Source: Treponema sp.
GTDB lineage: Bacteria; Spirochaetota; Spirochaetia; Treponematales; Treponemataceae
Length of the DNA stretch: 9,301 nucleotides
Assembly: GCA_031290005.1 (NCBI GenBank)
Contig: JAITOJ010000029.1
Coordinates: forward strand, 1 to 9,301
Reading direction: 5' to 3'
Shown: positions 1-7,760 of the stretch, one piece after another
Layout: each line of letters begins with the position of its first letter
Position numbering within the stretch: the first letter of the stretch is position 1
Program-made: the position numbers and the translations under genes
The notes under the pieces: model-generated
Database searches by the model: none
Seen by the model: the letters and a program-made list of their open reading frames with translations, nothing else
What the model was told of the DNA's origin: nothing

Positions 1-558
1 ACCAACGCCACGTCGATTTTCCGGGTGCACCCGGAGTGCTACGAGGACAGCGTGGGCAGGGCGTTCTCCATGCACAACCGCAACCCCTTCGGGTTCAACG
101 ACCTGACTTTTGTGAACAACGTGGAGGAATCCAAGGCCCTGAACGACAAACAGGGGCCGCTGATCATCATCAGCGCGGACGGCATGTGCGAAACCGGGCG
201 GATTGTGCATCACCTCTACAACAATATCGCCAATAAGGCCAACATCGTGCTTCTGGTGGGTTTTATGGCTGACCACACCCTGGGCAAACGCCTGCGGGAC
301 GGTGAGAAAGAGGTGCCCATCCTGAACGAAAGGCTCAAGGTGAACGCGGAAATCGAGCAGATTCACGCCTTCAGCGCCCACGCGGACTACACGGAATGCC
401 TGGAATGGCTCAACCGGGTGGACACTTCCCGGCTCAAAAAGTTGTATTTAGTCCACGGCGAACCTGAAGCCCAGGCGTTCTTTGCGCGCTATCTGGCGGA
501 AAACGGCTATGACCAGGTGGAAATCGTCCGCTACAATGAGACGTATAGCGCAGCGTAA
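1..558 (+). CDS. Beta-CASP metallo-beta-lactamase-fold RNase-like protein, C-terminal part (5' end outside window)
   Basis: The reading frame is open from base 1 (it begins TNATSIFR) and runs 185 residues to a TAA, so the gene enters from the left; the internal GTG at 25 is not a start. The fragment contains the end of the beta-CASP domain and the RNA-metabolising MBL C-terminal domain: ISADGMCETGRIVHHL at about residues 57-71, then FSAHAD at 124-129 (the motif B histidine) and LVHGEPEA at 150-157 (the motif C histidine). These are the conserved parts of the CPSF73/RNase J/YSH1-like family, which hydrolyse RNA phosphodiester bonds with two zinc ions in the cytoplasm. The N-terminal HxHxDH metal site lies outside the window, so activity cannot be judged. 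The IFRVHPECYED stretch is also typical of bacterial YSH1-like members. An AcuB-type gene follows after 22 bp and is probably co-transcribed. Confidence 0.88.
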   Translation, partial: TNATSIFRVHPECYEDSVGRAFSMHNRNPFGFNDLTFVNNVEESKALNDKQGPLIIISADGMCETGRIVHHLYNNIANKANIVLLVGFMADHTLGKRLRDGEKEVPILNERLKVNAEIEQIHAFSAHADYTECLEWLNRVDTSRLKKLYLVHGEPEAQAFFARYLAENGYDQVEIVRYNETYSAA

Positions 559-580
559 TCTATTTTTTTAGGAGGAGTAT

Positions 581-1219
581 ATGACAGTTGATTTGGTAAT
601 GACCAAAAATCCGGCCTTTATTCACCCGGACGCGTCCCTGAACGATGCCAAGGCCCTGATGAGCAAATACCATATCGGCAAGCTGCCGGTGCTGGACGCC
701 CGCAACCGGCTGGCGGGGCTGGTGACCAAAAAGGATTTGCTCAGCGCGGGGCCTTCCGCGGCCACCCCCCTGGATATGTACGAAATCAGCTATTTGCTTT
801 CCAAAATTACGGTGGAAAAAATCATGGTCAAACAGGTGATTACCGTGCGGACAGAAGAGGTGGTGGAAGAGGCGGCGCGGATTATGGCGGATAACGGCAT
901 CGGCTGTCTGCCGGTGATGGATGGCCCCGTCCTGGCGGGGATCATCACCGAAAGCGATTTGTTCCGCGCCTTTATCGGCATGTTCGGCGCCCGGGAACCG
1001 GGGGTGCGGGTCACCTTTCTGGCGGAGGAAAAGCCGGGCGCCCTGGCCGCGGTGACCCACACCTTGAGCGGCCTGAACGCCAATATCGTCGCCCTGGTGA
1101 CCTATCCAGGGGACAACATTTCCAACAAACGGTGCACCATCAAGGCCGACGGTATCAGCCGGGAACAGATGCGCTCGGCCCTGGAGCAAAGCGGCGTGGT
1201 GATTGAGGACGTGCGGTAA
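581..1219 (+). CDS. AcuB-type CBS-CBS-ACT domain protein
   Basis: This 212-residue protein has two CBS domains in tandem (about residues 1-56, with MTKNPAFIHPDASL and LAGLVTKKDLL; and 78-132, with IMVKQVITVRTEE and LAGIITESDLF), forming a Bateman module, followed by an ACT-like domain (about 142-212, starting VRVTFLAEEKPGALAAVTH). The order and length match the AcuB family. CBS pairs usually bind adenine nucleotides and ACT domains small metabolites, so a cytosolic ligand-sensing role is likely, but the ligand and target are unknown. Bacillus AcuB is tied to acetoin use, yet no acetoin genes are seen here, so I do not give the gene symbol. The start is supported by AGGAGGAG at 570-577, 3 bp before the ATG. 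It lies 22 bp downstream of the beta-CASP gene with no visible terminator between, suggesting an operon. Confidence 0.88.
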   Translation: MTVDLVMTKNPAFIHPDASLNDAKALMSKYHIGKLPVLDARNRLAGLVTKKDLLSAGPSAATPLDMYEISYLLSKITVEKIMVKQVITVRTEEVVEEAARIMADNGIGCLPVMDGPVLAGIITESDLFRAFIGMFGAREPGVRVTFLAEEKPGALAAVTHTLSGLNANIVALVTYPGDNISNKRCTIKADGISREQMRSALEQSGVVIEDVR

Positions 1220-1225
1220 TTAGTC

Positions 1226-1255
1226 TTGACTAATGCATGAGTTTTTCAGTATAGT
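1226..1255 (+). promoter_or_regulatory. Sigma-70-type promoter of the zinc-ribbon gene
   Basis: TTGACT at 1226-1231 and TATAGT at 1250-1255 are separated by 18 bp, close to the consensus for both boxes. Transcription would start near 1262, giving a leader of about 22 nt containing GGAGG at 1274-1278 ahead of the ATG at 1284. It starts 6 bp after the stop of the upstream gene. Confidence 0.75.
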
Positions 1256-1283
1256 AGATACATTAAATTAACCGGAGGTTTAT

Positions 1284-1451
1284 ATGGCTGTCAGTAAAAA
1301 CGCCCGCACTACCGTTACAACGCATAAATTTATGTGTTCCTGCGGGGGCGAAGTTCACATGAAAACGCTGTTTGAAAGCGGAAAACTAAAGAACATCGCG
1401 GAGTGCGATAAATGCAAGCGCACCGAACGGCGTCCTAAAGATTTCAGATAA
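1284..1451 (+). CDS. Small basic zinc-ribbon protein (55 aa), unknown function
   Basis: An ATG at 1284 preceded by GGAGG (1274-1278, 5-base spacing) and a good promoter opens a 55-codon frame ending in TAA. The protein carries two cysteine knuckles, CSC at residues 18-20 and CDKC at 41-44, spaced as in a short zinc ribbon, and has a lysine/arginine-rich C-terminal tail (KCKRTERRPKDFR). Cysteine pairs plus positive charge suggest a zinc-stabilised nucleic-acid- or ribosome-associated protein; this is inference. The gene has its own transcription unit, with a GC-rich hairpin after it, and faces the convergent permease gene, whose stop is 44 bp away. I do not recognise a named family. The signals around it make a real gene far likelier than a chance frame. 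Confidence 0.8.
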   Translation: MAVSKNARTTVTTHKFMCSCGGEVHMKTLFESGKLKNIAECDKCKRTERRPKDFR

Positions 1452-1463
1452 GACTCGCTATTC

Positions 1464-1490
1464 TCCGCGCCGCCCGATTGACGGCGCGGA
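1464..1490. terminator. GC-rich stem-loop between convergent genes
   Basis: TCCGCGCCG (1464-1472) pairs perfectly with CGGCGCGGA (1482-1490) across a 9-base loop. It lies between the stops of the zinc-ribbon gene (+) and the MalG-like permease gene (-), so it could end transcription from both sides. Neither side has a clean T-run directly after the stem, so intrinsic termination may be weak or factor-assisted. Confidence 0.5.
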
Positions 1491-1495
1491 AAGCC

Positions 1496-2338
1496 TTATT
1501 CTTTCACGCTGCCCATAGTCAAACCGGAAATGATAAACCGCGACATAAAAATGTAGAAAATCAGAATCGGAATAATTGATATGGCAATGCCCAGATAAAT
1601 GCCCCCGAATTCGGTACGGTAAATATCGCCCCGGAGGGTCTGAACCAGCATAGGCAAAGTATACTTTTTCATGCTGGAAATAAGCACAAAGGGAGTAAAA
1701 AAGTTATTCCAGTTGCCCACAAAGGAGAAAATCGCCTGGGCCGAAAGCGCCGGAGTCAGAATGGGCAGCACTACGGTATTGAAAATGCGGAATTCCTGTG
1801 CGCCGTCTATCCGCGCCGCGTCAATCAATTCCTTGGAAAGAATGGAAGCCATATACTGACGGATAAAAAGTACGGTTCCCGCGGCCGCGATGGCCGGTAT
1901 GATGAGGGGAATGTAATTGTCCAGCAAACGCAGGCGCGCCATAAATTGGTAGAAGCCGATGAATCCCAGCGTAGACGGTAGAGTGATGATAACCAAAATA
2001 GCCGTCCACAGCAGATTGCGGCCCCGAAACCGGTATACGTGAATTCCGTAAGCGGTCATGGCGGAAAAATATACCGAAAGCACCGTAGCAGAAACCGCAA
2101 TAACCGCACTGTTCAGAAAGCCCTGCCAAATCTGGAAACCCCGTCCGGTCAGTATCTGCCAGTTCCGCATGGTATTGCCGCCGGGAAGCAGGGAAAGCCC
2201 CCGGTTTATCTGTTCTGTGCTCCGAGTTGCGTTGATAAGCATGAGCCACAGGGGAATAATCGCCAGGAGAGACAAAAATATCATGACCAGATAAATAAAA
2301 AAACGTTCCGTATTCAAACGCGCTTTGTAGGAATTCAT
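1496..2338 (-). CDS. Sugar ABC transporter permease, CUT1 family (MalG/UgpE-like)
   Basis: The 280-residue inner-membrane protein has about six hydrophobic segments (first at 13-35, last at 247-270) and the cytoplasmic EAA loop at about 170-192, with DAARIDGA followed by a phenylalanine and VVLP, the site that contacts the transporter ATPase. Length, EAA wording and the C-terminal hydrophobic end match MalG/UgpE-type permeases for oligosaccharides or glycerol-phosphate derivatives; the substrate cannot be read from sequence. Its ATG overlaps the stop of the upstream permease gene (ATGA, 2335-2338), so translation is probably coupled, and GGAGAAGG lies just upstream inside the preceding gene. 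It is the last gene of the transporter unit. Confidence 0.93.
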   Translation of the reverse strand: MNSYKARLNTERFFIYLVMIFLSLLAIIPLWLMLINATRSTEQINRGLSLLPGGNTMRNWQILTGRGFQIWQGFLNSAVIAVSATVLSVYFSAMTAYGIHVYRFRGRNLLWTAILVIITLPSTLGFIGFYQFMARLRLLDNYIPLIIPAIAAAGTVLFIRQYMASILSKELIDAARIDGAQEFRIFNTVVLPILTPALSAQAIFSFVGNWNNFFTPFVLISSMKKYTLPMLVQTLRGDIYRTEFGGIYLGIAISIIPILIFYIFMSRFIISGLTMGSVKE

Positions 2339-3300
2339 GCCGCCTTCTCCTTTTTCAGGTCGTTTCTATCCTGAAGCATGAAGAAAATCACCATGGAAAT
2401 GATTATGGTGATTATAAATATGCCCACTGAAATAGCTGCCGCAAAGGAATAATCGTTGACCCCCTGGAACGCCACATTATAAAAATACATATTGGTGGTC
2501 CGTATTTTGAAGTCCGGCGCGCCGCGGCCATCGGTGAGCAGGAAGGGAATGTCGTACATCTGCATGCCTCCGATTACGGAAGTCACCAAAATGTAGAGCA
2601 TCATGGGACGCAGCAAAGGCAGGGTGATATGCAGGGTGGTCTGGCGGCTGTTCGCACCGTCCACCACGGCGGATTCATAGAGGGACGACGGAATACTGGT
2701 AATACCCGCCATGAGCAGGATAACTGTTTGGCCGTACCACATCCAGAACTGGATGAAGGCCACTACCCCGCGGGTGGTGGGAACACTGCGGAAAAAATTA
2801 AAGGCCTCGTGCGCTGCCTGCCCGTCTTTTATAACGGTACTGTACAGCCCCAGGTTCCGCGTTAAAAACTGGTTAATCGGCCCAGTGGGATAATAAAACA
2901 TACTCCGGAAAAGCATGGCCACCGAAACGGCAGTGAGCAGGTTTGGCATATAAATAATTGCCCGCACCAGATTTTTGCCCCTGAGTTTGAGCCGCATATC
3001 GGAAAACCAGATGGAAAGTATCAAGGCCAATCCAATCTGGGGTAAAAAATTCCATCCCCAAATAACAAAGGTATTCCCCACAGCCTCCCAGAAATATTTA
3101 TCCTTTACGAGGCGTGAAAAATTCGCAAGTCCGACTATGGAGTAGTCGGAACGCAAGCCTTTCAGGTCGCTGAAGGCGAGCAAAAAGGTATTTATCATGG
3201 GCCATAAATTAAAAAAACAAAACGTCGCCACAAAAGGCAATACAAAAAAATATCCCCAGCGCTGAAGCCGGGATTCATTACCGCCTATTTTTTGCTTCAT
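2335..3300 (-). CDS. Sugar ABC transporter permease, CUT1 family (MalF/UgpA-like)
   Basis: This 321-residue membrane protein has a hydrophobic segment at about 15-40, further segments near 75-100, 115-132, 180-200, 232-248 and 287-310, and the EAA loop at about 208-228 (YESAVVDGAN... ending in ITLPLLRP). This is the UgpA/MalF-type half of the heterodimeric channel; the long MalF-specific periplasmic loop of enteric MalF is absent, as in most CUT1 members. GGGAGAAG lies about 5-12 bases before the ATG. It follows the binding-protein gene after a 99-bp gap that contains a terminator-like hairpin, and it overlaps the second permease gene by 4 bp. No nucleotide-binding subunit is encoded nearby, so the importer probably uses a shared ATPase encoded elsewhere. 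Confidence 0.93.
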   Translation of the reverse strand: MKQKIGGNESRLQRWGYFFVLPFVATFCFFNLWPMINTFLLAFSDLKGLRSDYSIVGLANFSRLVKDKYFWEAVGNTFVIWGWNFLPQIGLALILSIWFSDMRLKLRGKNLVRAIIYMPNLLTAVSVAMLFRSMFYYPTGPINQFLTRNLGLYSTVIKDGQAAHEAFNFFRSVPTTRGVVAFIQFWMWYGQTVILLMAGITSIPSSLYESAVVDGANSRQTTLHITLPLLRPMMLYILVTSVIGGMQMYDIPFLLTDGRGAPDFKIRTTNMYFYNVAFQGVNDYSFAAAISVGIFIITIIISMVIFFMLQDRNDLKKEKAA

Positions 3301-3331
3301 GAAACTTCTCCCTGCATTTCAGTAAAAGCTG

Positions 3332-3361
3332 AAAAAAAGGCGGCTTCTGCCGCCTTTTTTT
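3332..3361 (-). terminator. Strong intrinsic-type hairpin inside the ABC transporter operon
   Basis: GGCGGC (3339-3344) pairs with GCCGCC (3349-3354) around a 4-base loop, and the stem is flanked by a run of seven A on the left and eight T on the right. Read on the minus strand this gives a 6-bp GC stem followed by a run of seven U, a classic rho-independent terminator. It is symmetric, so it would work in either direction. It lies 38 bp after the stop of the solute-binding protein and 31 bp before the MalF-like permease start, and so probably acts as a partial terminator or a 3' stabiliser of the binding-protein mRNA. Confidence 0.85.
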
Positions 3362-3399
3362 TCCAAGACAATCCGGAAAATCAGTTCCCGAAAAGTTCC

Positions 3400-4668
3400 T
3401 TAAAATCCGAGTTGGGCGCTCACTTGCGCTTTGAAGTCCGCCGCAGCCTGTTCTTTCGTTTTTTCTCCAAGCATATAGGCGGTAGCGGCTTCCTGAAAAA
3501 GCGCCTCAACCGCCTGGTCGGTTCCCTGGGTCAATTTACCGTCCACATTCTTTGCCATTTCAGCAAAAGCGGCGTAATGGTTTTGTCCTCCCAAGAAAGG
3601 CTCGGAATAGGAATCTTTGATCTTATCCACTACTTTCAGGTTGTCCACCAAATCCCCTGAATCTTTCGCATAGGCTTCAAGGAAAGCGTCATCGGTGGTC
3701 AGATAGCGAATCAAATCCTTTGCCCCTTCGGGGTTTTTGGTATTCTTCCACGCTCCAATCCAAGTGCCGCCCCAGCGCCAGCCCACGGGACCGGGAACCA
3801 TTGCCCAATCGCCGGCAGTGTCAGGCGCGTTCTGCTTGAGCACATAGTGCAGACCCCAGGTAGGCAGGAAGAACGAGAACGCCTCAACAAGGTCCCCGGT
3901 CTCATTGGTAAGGGTTCCCTGCATGGCCGCAAACCAGCCTTCCGACCACTGGGCCACCTGACCTGAGTAATCCTTGTCACGCAGGATCTTTACGAAATCC
4001 ATGTATTCCAGCATAACCGGGTCGACAACGAGTTTGCCGTCCACAATCCAACCGTTTGCGCGACCGCTCAGGAAAGGGCGCAACAAGTCGCCGGTGGTGG
4101 ATACGACAACGCATTTGCCGCCGGATGTTGTCTTGAGCAGTTCAGCGGTTTCCAGGAATTTATCAAAATCGGTGAAATAGGTTTGCACCTCGGCGGGGTC
4201 GTCGGTTCCGAGATATTTTTTCGCCAGACTGCGGCGGTAAAAAAGCGCGCCCGGAGCGGCCTGCCAGGACATGCCGTACACCTTGCCGTTATAGCTGCCC
4301 ACTTCGGCAGGATACGCCAGCAGTTTGTCTTTGTTTGATTCATAAATATCGGTGATGTCCAGAAGCAGTCCTGATTCGATATACTTCCGGACAAAGTCGC
4401 TTTCCAGAGCGAAAACATCCGGAGCTCCCTGGCCGGAAGAAAGAACCGGGTCAAGTTTACTGGGAAACTGCTCGGTCGGCGTCAGGGAGTATTCAACAGC
4501 GACACCGGGATGAGACGGCTTGTAATACTTTTCAATCATACTCTGCAATTCATCGGTAAACGACCAGACCACAAGTTTGTTCGAACCCGCGGCAGCTTCT
4601 TTTTTTGCACACCCGGTTACGCTGACCAAGAGCGCAAGGGCGGCGGACACAACAAGAAATTTTTTCAT
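3400..4668 (-). CDS. Extracellular solute-binding lipoprotein of a CUT1 sugar ABC importer
   Basis: The 422-residue protein begins with a lipoprotein signal: MKK, a hydrophobic core at 4-17 and the lipobox VTGC with Cys20 as the likely lipidated residue, followed by a charged KKE linker. The mature part has the family 1 solute-binding-protein pattern: LVVWSFTDE near 32-40, APDVFALESDFVRKYIESGLLLDIT near 82-106, YNGKVYGMSWQAAPGALFYRRSLAKK near 125-150 and aromatic residues in the second half (WGLHY, WRWGGTWIGAWKN) that usually stack on sugars. It would capture a carbohydrate outside the inner membrane and deliver it to the two permeases encoded downstream. GGAGG lies 7 bases upstream of the ATG. 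The 66-bp gap to the upstream acyltransferase gene leaves room for its own promoter. The substrate is unknown. Confidence 0.94.
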   Translation of the reverse strand: MKKFLVVSAALALLVSVTGCAKKEAAAGSNKLVVWSFTDELQSMIEKYYKPSHPGVAVEYSLTPTEQFPSKLDPVLSSGQGAPDVFALESDFVRKYIESGLLLDITDIYESNKDKLLAYPAEVGSYNGKVYGMSWQAAPGALFYRRSLAKKYLGTDDPAEVQTYFTDFDKFLETAELLKTTSGGKCVVVSTTGDLLRPFLSGRANGWIVDGKLVVDPVMLEYMDFVKILRDKDYSGQVAQWSEGWFAAMQGTLTNETGDLVEAFSFFLPTWGLHYVLKQNAPDTAGDWAMVPGPVGWRWGGTWIGAWKNTKNPEGAKDLIRYLTTDDAFLEAYAKDSGDLVDNLKVVDKIKDSYSEPFLGGQNHYAAFAEMAKNVDGKLTQGTDQAVEALFQEAATAYMLGEKTKEQAAADFKAQVSAQLGF

Positions 4669-4709
4669 TTCTTTTCCTCCAAGTTTTGGTATGAATAAGA
4701 ATAATCAGC

Positions 4710-4718
4710 AATATAACA
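4710..4718 (-). promoter_or_regulatory. Candidate extended -10 promoter of the transporter operon
   Basis: On the minus strand TG-T-TATATT (4718 down to 4710) resembles an extended -10 element and would start transcription about 35 nt before the binding-protein ATG. The gap (4669-4734) is AT-rich compared with its surroundings. I see no convincing -35 box, and a second AT-rich hexamer, TATAGT at 4728-4723, competes, so this is tentative. Confidence 0.35.
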
Positions 4719-4734
4719 AAATACTATAGGTGTT

Positions 4735-5496
4735 TTACCGGATACAGTAACCGTCGTTTGCCCGCCACTCGTCGAGCTGCGCCTGAATAAGGGCTTTACC
4801 TTCTTCAAGAATATGCATCTGAGCCTCTTTTGACGGGGGGGCGGGATATATTTTCAGGATTTTTATCCGGTAGTAGCCATTCCGCAGGTTCCGAAAAATG
4901 CCATCCAGTGTCGCGATCCGATAGCCCCCATCCAGGGCGCAGACCGCCACGGGCAGGGGGTGGTCTTTCATGAGCCGGCGGAATCCCGCGGCATAGAAAG
5001 TTCCCACCGAACCGTCCCGGCTCCGGTGGCCTTCGGGAAACAGCACCGGGATTTGCCCTCTGGCGATTACCCTGCCGCTGAAGGCATCCAGAAGTTTCAT
5101 GGTCCTGGCGGGCTGCCCGCTCCGGGGAATCAGGGCGTGTTCCTGGGCCCGGAGGATTTGACCAATCAGCGGGGCCTTGCCCAGTTCTTCTTTTGCCACA
5201 AACCGGAGCGCCTTGCCGGGGAAAAAATACATAAAAAGGATAATGTCCAGCAGACTTTGGTGATTGGCAATAATCATACAGTGTTCCGGCAGCTTGTCCT
5301 TGTGGTCCTTATAGCGGAGCGTCCGAAAATGTACATAGACGTTGAATGCCTTAAAAACCATGGGAACCATGGTTTTTATATACAAGTCCGAAAGAGCCAG
5401 CCGCGCCTTTTTGCTCACCGGATAGACCAGAACCAGCAGAATTGCGCCCAACCCTGCAATATACACCAAACCGAAAACCACGATAAAAGCCAGCAT
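4735..5496 (-). CDS. 1-acyl-sn-glycerol-3-phosphate acyltransferase-like protein (PlsC family)
   Basis: This 253-residue protein has an N-terminal membrane segment (about 2-25) and the acyltransferase signatures: NHQSLLD at 78-84 (block I, catalytic His79 and Asp84), a FVAKEELGKAPLIGQIL stretch at 99-115 (block II region) and LFPEGHRSRDG at 152-162 (block III, where FPEGTRS is usual; the threonine is replaced by histidine here). The family transfers an acyl chain to the sn-2 position of lysophosphatidic acid on the inner face of the membrane. GAGGTG, which overlaps the stop of the upstream helicase gene, serves as ribosome binding site; the 8-bp gap implies co-transcription and probably coupled translation with the dinG-like gene. 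Exact acceptor specificity cannot be told from the sequence. Confidence 0.9.
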   Translation of the reverse strand: MLAFIVVFGLVYIAGLGAILLVLVYPVSKKARLALSDLYIKTMVPMVFKAFNVYVHFRTLRYKDHKDKLPEHCMIIANHQSLLDIILFMYFFPGKALRFVAKEELGKAPLIGQILRAQEHALIPRSGQPARTMKLLDAFSGRVIARGQIPVLFPEGHRSRDGSVGTFYAAGFRRLMKDHPLPVAVCALDGGYRIATLDGIFRNLRNGYYRIKILKIYPAPPSKEAQMHILEEGKALIQAQLDEWRANDGYCIR

Positions 5497-5504
5497 ACTT
5501 CACC

Positions 5505-7676
5505 TCACACCAAAAAATCCGCCACTTTGGACGCGATGGTTTTAATCGAGCCGGACAGCAGCCTGGTTTCCGGTATGCTGTCCAAAAAGATTCTGCCGTA
5601 CTGCTTATCCGTCAGGCGGCGGTCCAGAGCCACCACCACCCCCCGGTCAGTGGAGTGCCGCAAAAGCCGCCCGAAGCCCTGCCGGAACTTGATGACCGCC
5701 CCGGGGACGCTCAATTCCATAAAGGAACTGCGCCCCTGTTTTTCCAGGGCCTCGCAGCGGGCGGCAAACACCGGGTCGCTGGGCACGCTGAAGGGCAATT
5801 TTACCATAATCACCTGAGAAAGGGAATCACCGGGCACGTCGATGCCTTCCCAAAAGGAATCGGTGGCAAAAAGCACGCTGGAACGGTCTTGCTTAAAGAG
5901 ATGCAGAAGCCGCGCCCGGTCATCGTCCCCCTGTCTGAGCAGGGTATACCCCGATCCCCGGAGAAATACCTCCGCCGCTTCCCAGGTCTGGCGCAGCGCG
6001 CTGTGGGACGTAAAGAGGGCCAGCGTCCGACCGGCAGCGGCCTCAATCAGTTTGCAGACCGCTTCTTCGGTGTAGGCCTGAAACCCCTCGTCCGAGGGGA
6101 AAGGCGCGTCGTCCGGGATGGCCAGCAGCACGTTGCTTCGGTACGGGAAGGGCGAGGCAAACTCCGCGCAGACCACCCGGTCAGGATCGGCAAAGGACGC
6201 GCCGGAACGGGTGAGCCAGTAGGAAAAGCTCTTGCCCGTACGGAGCGTCGCGGAGGTGCAGACCACGGTTTTTACCGGCGCGAACACCCCGGCGTTCATC
6301 TTGGGGGCGATGTCCAGGGGGGTCTGGATGAACACGGGATACCACACCGGGTCTTTTGACTCCCGCCGGGTAAAGGCGTTTTTTTCCAGCCAGAAGACGC
6401 TTTCCGGGTGTTCCTTCCATTCCAGGAAGGTTTTGCAGAACAGGGCCGCGTCAGAAAGCCGCCGGTACACCTGGCGGCTTTCCCAGACCGCCGGGATGTC
6501 TCGGTCTTCCTCGTCAATGGCGTCCAGGATTTTTTGCAGCCCTCCGGTGTACACAATCAGGGCGTCCCGGAGCTGCACAAAGAGGCCGAAGATGTCCCCA
6601 AAGTACAACTCGTTTTCCGGGACCAGCCGGTAGGCGCTGTTGTCCTCAAAAAGCCGCATCCCGGCGGTTTCCAGGGCTTCCAGCACCGCCGTGATGTGTT
6701 CCGCCAGGCTGATAACAGAGCCCAGTTCGTCCTCCGCCTTTGAGAGGTTTTGCAGGGCGTTGAGGTAGCCGTAGTTCCTGCCGTTTCGGGCGTGATACAG
6801 GAGATTGAGCTGTTTGGTGACCCGGAACCGGGACAGGCGGCCGGAAAAAAAGCTGGTGGCCGCGTCCTCGATGCCGTGGGCTTCGTCAAAGACAAGGCGG
6901 CTGTACGGGGGCAGCACGGCGGTATCCTCAAAGCCCAGGCCGGAAAGCCGGGAATCCACATCGGCGAACAGCAGATGATGGTTCACCACCAGGATTCCCG
7001 CGTCCGCCGCGTCTTTCCGCAACCGCATGACAAAGCACTGTTCCCGGCGGGGACAGCGCATACCCATGCAGGCGTCGGACTCGGAATTGACCCGGCTCCA
7101 CACCGCGCTGGTGGGCATAAAGGACAAGTCCGAACGGCTGCCGTCTCTGGTGGCCGCCGCCCAGGAAGCGATGCGCTCAAGCTCCTCGGCATCCTCGGAA
7201 AACAGGTCTTTTTCTTCCGCCGCGCCCTGGAGCCGCCGCAGGCACACATACTGCTGGCGGCCCTTAATGAGCAGGGTCTTCACGTCCCTGCCGATGATTT
7301 CCTTTGCCGCGGGTATGTCCTTTTCCATAAGCTGCTGCTGCAAATTGATGGTTCCCGTGGAGATGACAATCCGCTCTTTGTTTTTCAGATGCCAGAGCAG
7401 GGCTGGAATCAGGTAGGCGAAGGATTTGCCCACCCCGGTTCCTGCCTCAAACACGCCGATATGCCCATTGTTAAAGGCTTCGCAGATGTGCATCAAGAGG
7501 CCGATTTGGGTGGGCCGTTCCTCAAAGGCGGGATTGTTCCGCGCCAGGGGGCCTTCCGCGGAAAGGTAGAGGGCCGCTTCGTCCGCGTCTATGGGCTGCA
7601 GATACTGTTCGTCCGCCGCTCCGTCTTCCTGTTCTTCCGGGTAATCTTCGTAGTCCGTGTCCATTGCCGCCATCAT
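5505..7676 (-). CDS. dinG: DinG/XPD-family ATP-dependent helicase with Fe-S cluster
   Basis: The protein (723 residues from ATG 7676) is a superfamily 2 helicase: Walker A AGTGVGKS at 78-85, motif Ia STGTINLQQQL at 106-116, four cysteines Cys145, Cys203, Cys208 and Cys214 placed as the 4Fe-4S ligands of the XPD/DinG group, VVNHHLLFAD at 230-239, DEAH at 264-267, TSATL near 474-478, ATDSFWEGIDVPGD at 604-617 and QGFGRLLR at 666-673. Such enzymes unwind DNA 5' to 3' and resolve R-loops or damaged-fork structures. There is no exonuclease domain, so it is the YoaA/DinG type and not the Bacillus fusion. The frame is open further up to a TTG at 7715 with GGGAG about 13 bases before it; ATG 7664 is a third choice. 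None has a well-placed ribosome binding site, so the start is uncertain. It is divergent from the toxin-antitoxin genes. Confidence 0.92.
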   Translation of the reverse strand: MMAAMDTDYEDYPEEQEDGAADEQYLQPIDADEAALYLSAEGPLARNNPAFEERPTQIGLLMHICEAFNNGHIGVFEAGTGVGKSFAYLIPALLWHLKNKERIVISTGTINLQQQLMEKDIPAAKEIIGRDVKTLLIKGRQQYVCLRRLQGAAEEKDLFSEDAEELERIASWAAATRDGSRSDLSFMPTSAVWSRVNSESDACMGMRCPRREQCFVMRLRKDAADAGILVVNHHLLFADVDSRLSGLGFEDTAVLPPYSRLVFDEAHGIEDAATSFFSGRLSRFRVTKQLNLLYHARNGRNYGYLNALQNLSKAEDELGSVISLAEHITAVLEALETAGMRLFEDNSAYRLVPENELYFGDIFGLFVQLRDALIVYTGGLQKILDAIDEEDRDIPAVWESRQVYRRLSDAALFCKTFLEWKEHPESVFWLEKNAFTRRESKDPVWYPVFIQTPLDIAPKMNAGVFAPVKTVVCTSATLRTGKSFSYWLTRSGASFADPDRVVCAEFASPFPYRSNVLLAIPDDAPFPSDEGFQAYTEEAVCKLIEAAAGRTLALFTSHSALRQTWEAAEVFLRGSGYTLLRQGDDDRARLLHLFKQDRSSVLFATDSFWEGIDVPGDSLSQVIMVKLPFSVPSDPVFAARCEALEKQGRSSFMELSVPGAVIKFRQGFGRLLRHSTDRGVVVALDRRLTDKQYGRIFLDSIPETRLLSGSIKTIASKVADFLV

Positions 7677-7760
7677 AGCGGATCGCGGGGAGTTTTTCAA
7701 CGGCGCGGAGCACAAAGCGCAGACTGCTGCTCCCGCCGCCTTCGGGGATAAGCGCTTCCT

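Noticed and set aside
560..1189. 209-codon minus-strand frame opposite the CBS-ACT gene
   Set aside because: The plus strand has clear CBS and ACT domains; the antisense translation is rich in His/Gly/Arg, typical of a shadow frame.
4960..5817. 285-codon plus-strand frame opposite the acyltransferase and helicase end
   Set aside because: It spans two genuine opposite-strand genes and has no domain signature.
6750..7751. Long plus-strand open frame of 333 codons opposite the helicase gene
   Set aside because: It is antisense to a helicase with every conserved motif intact; high GC coding DNA commonly leaves such open shadows, and its translation shows no recognisable domain.
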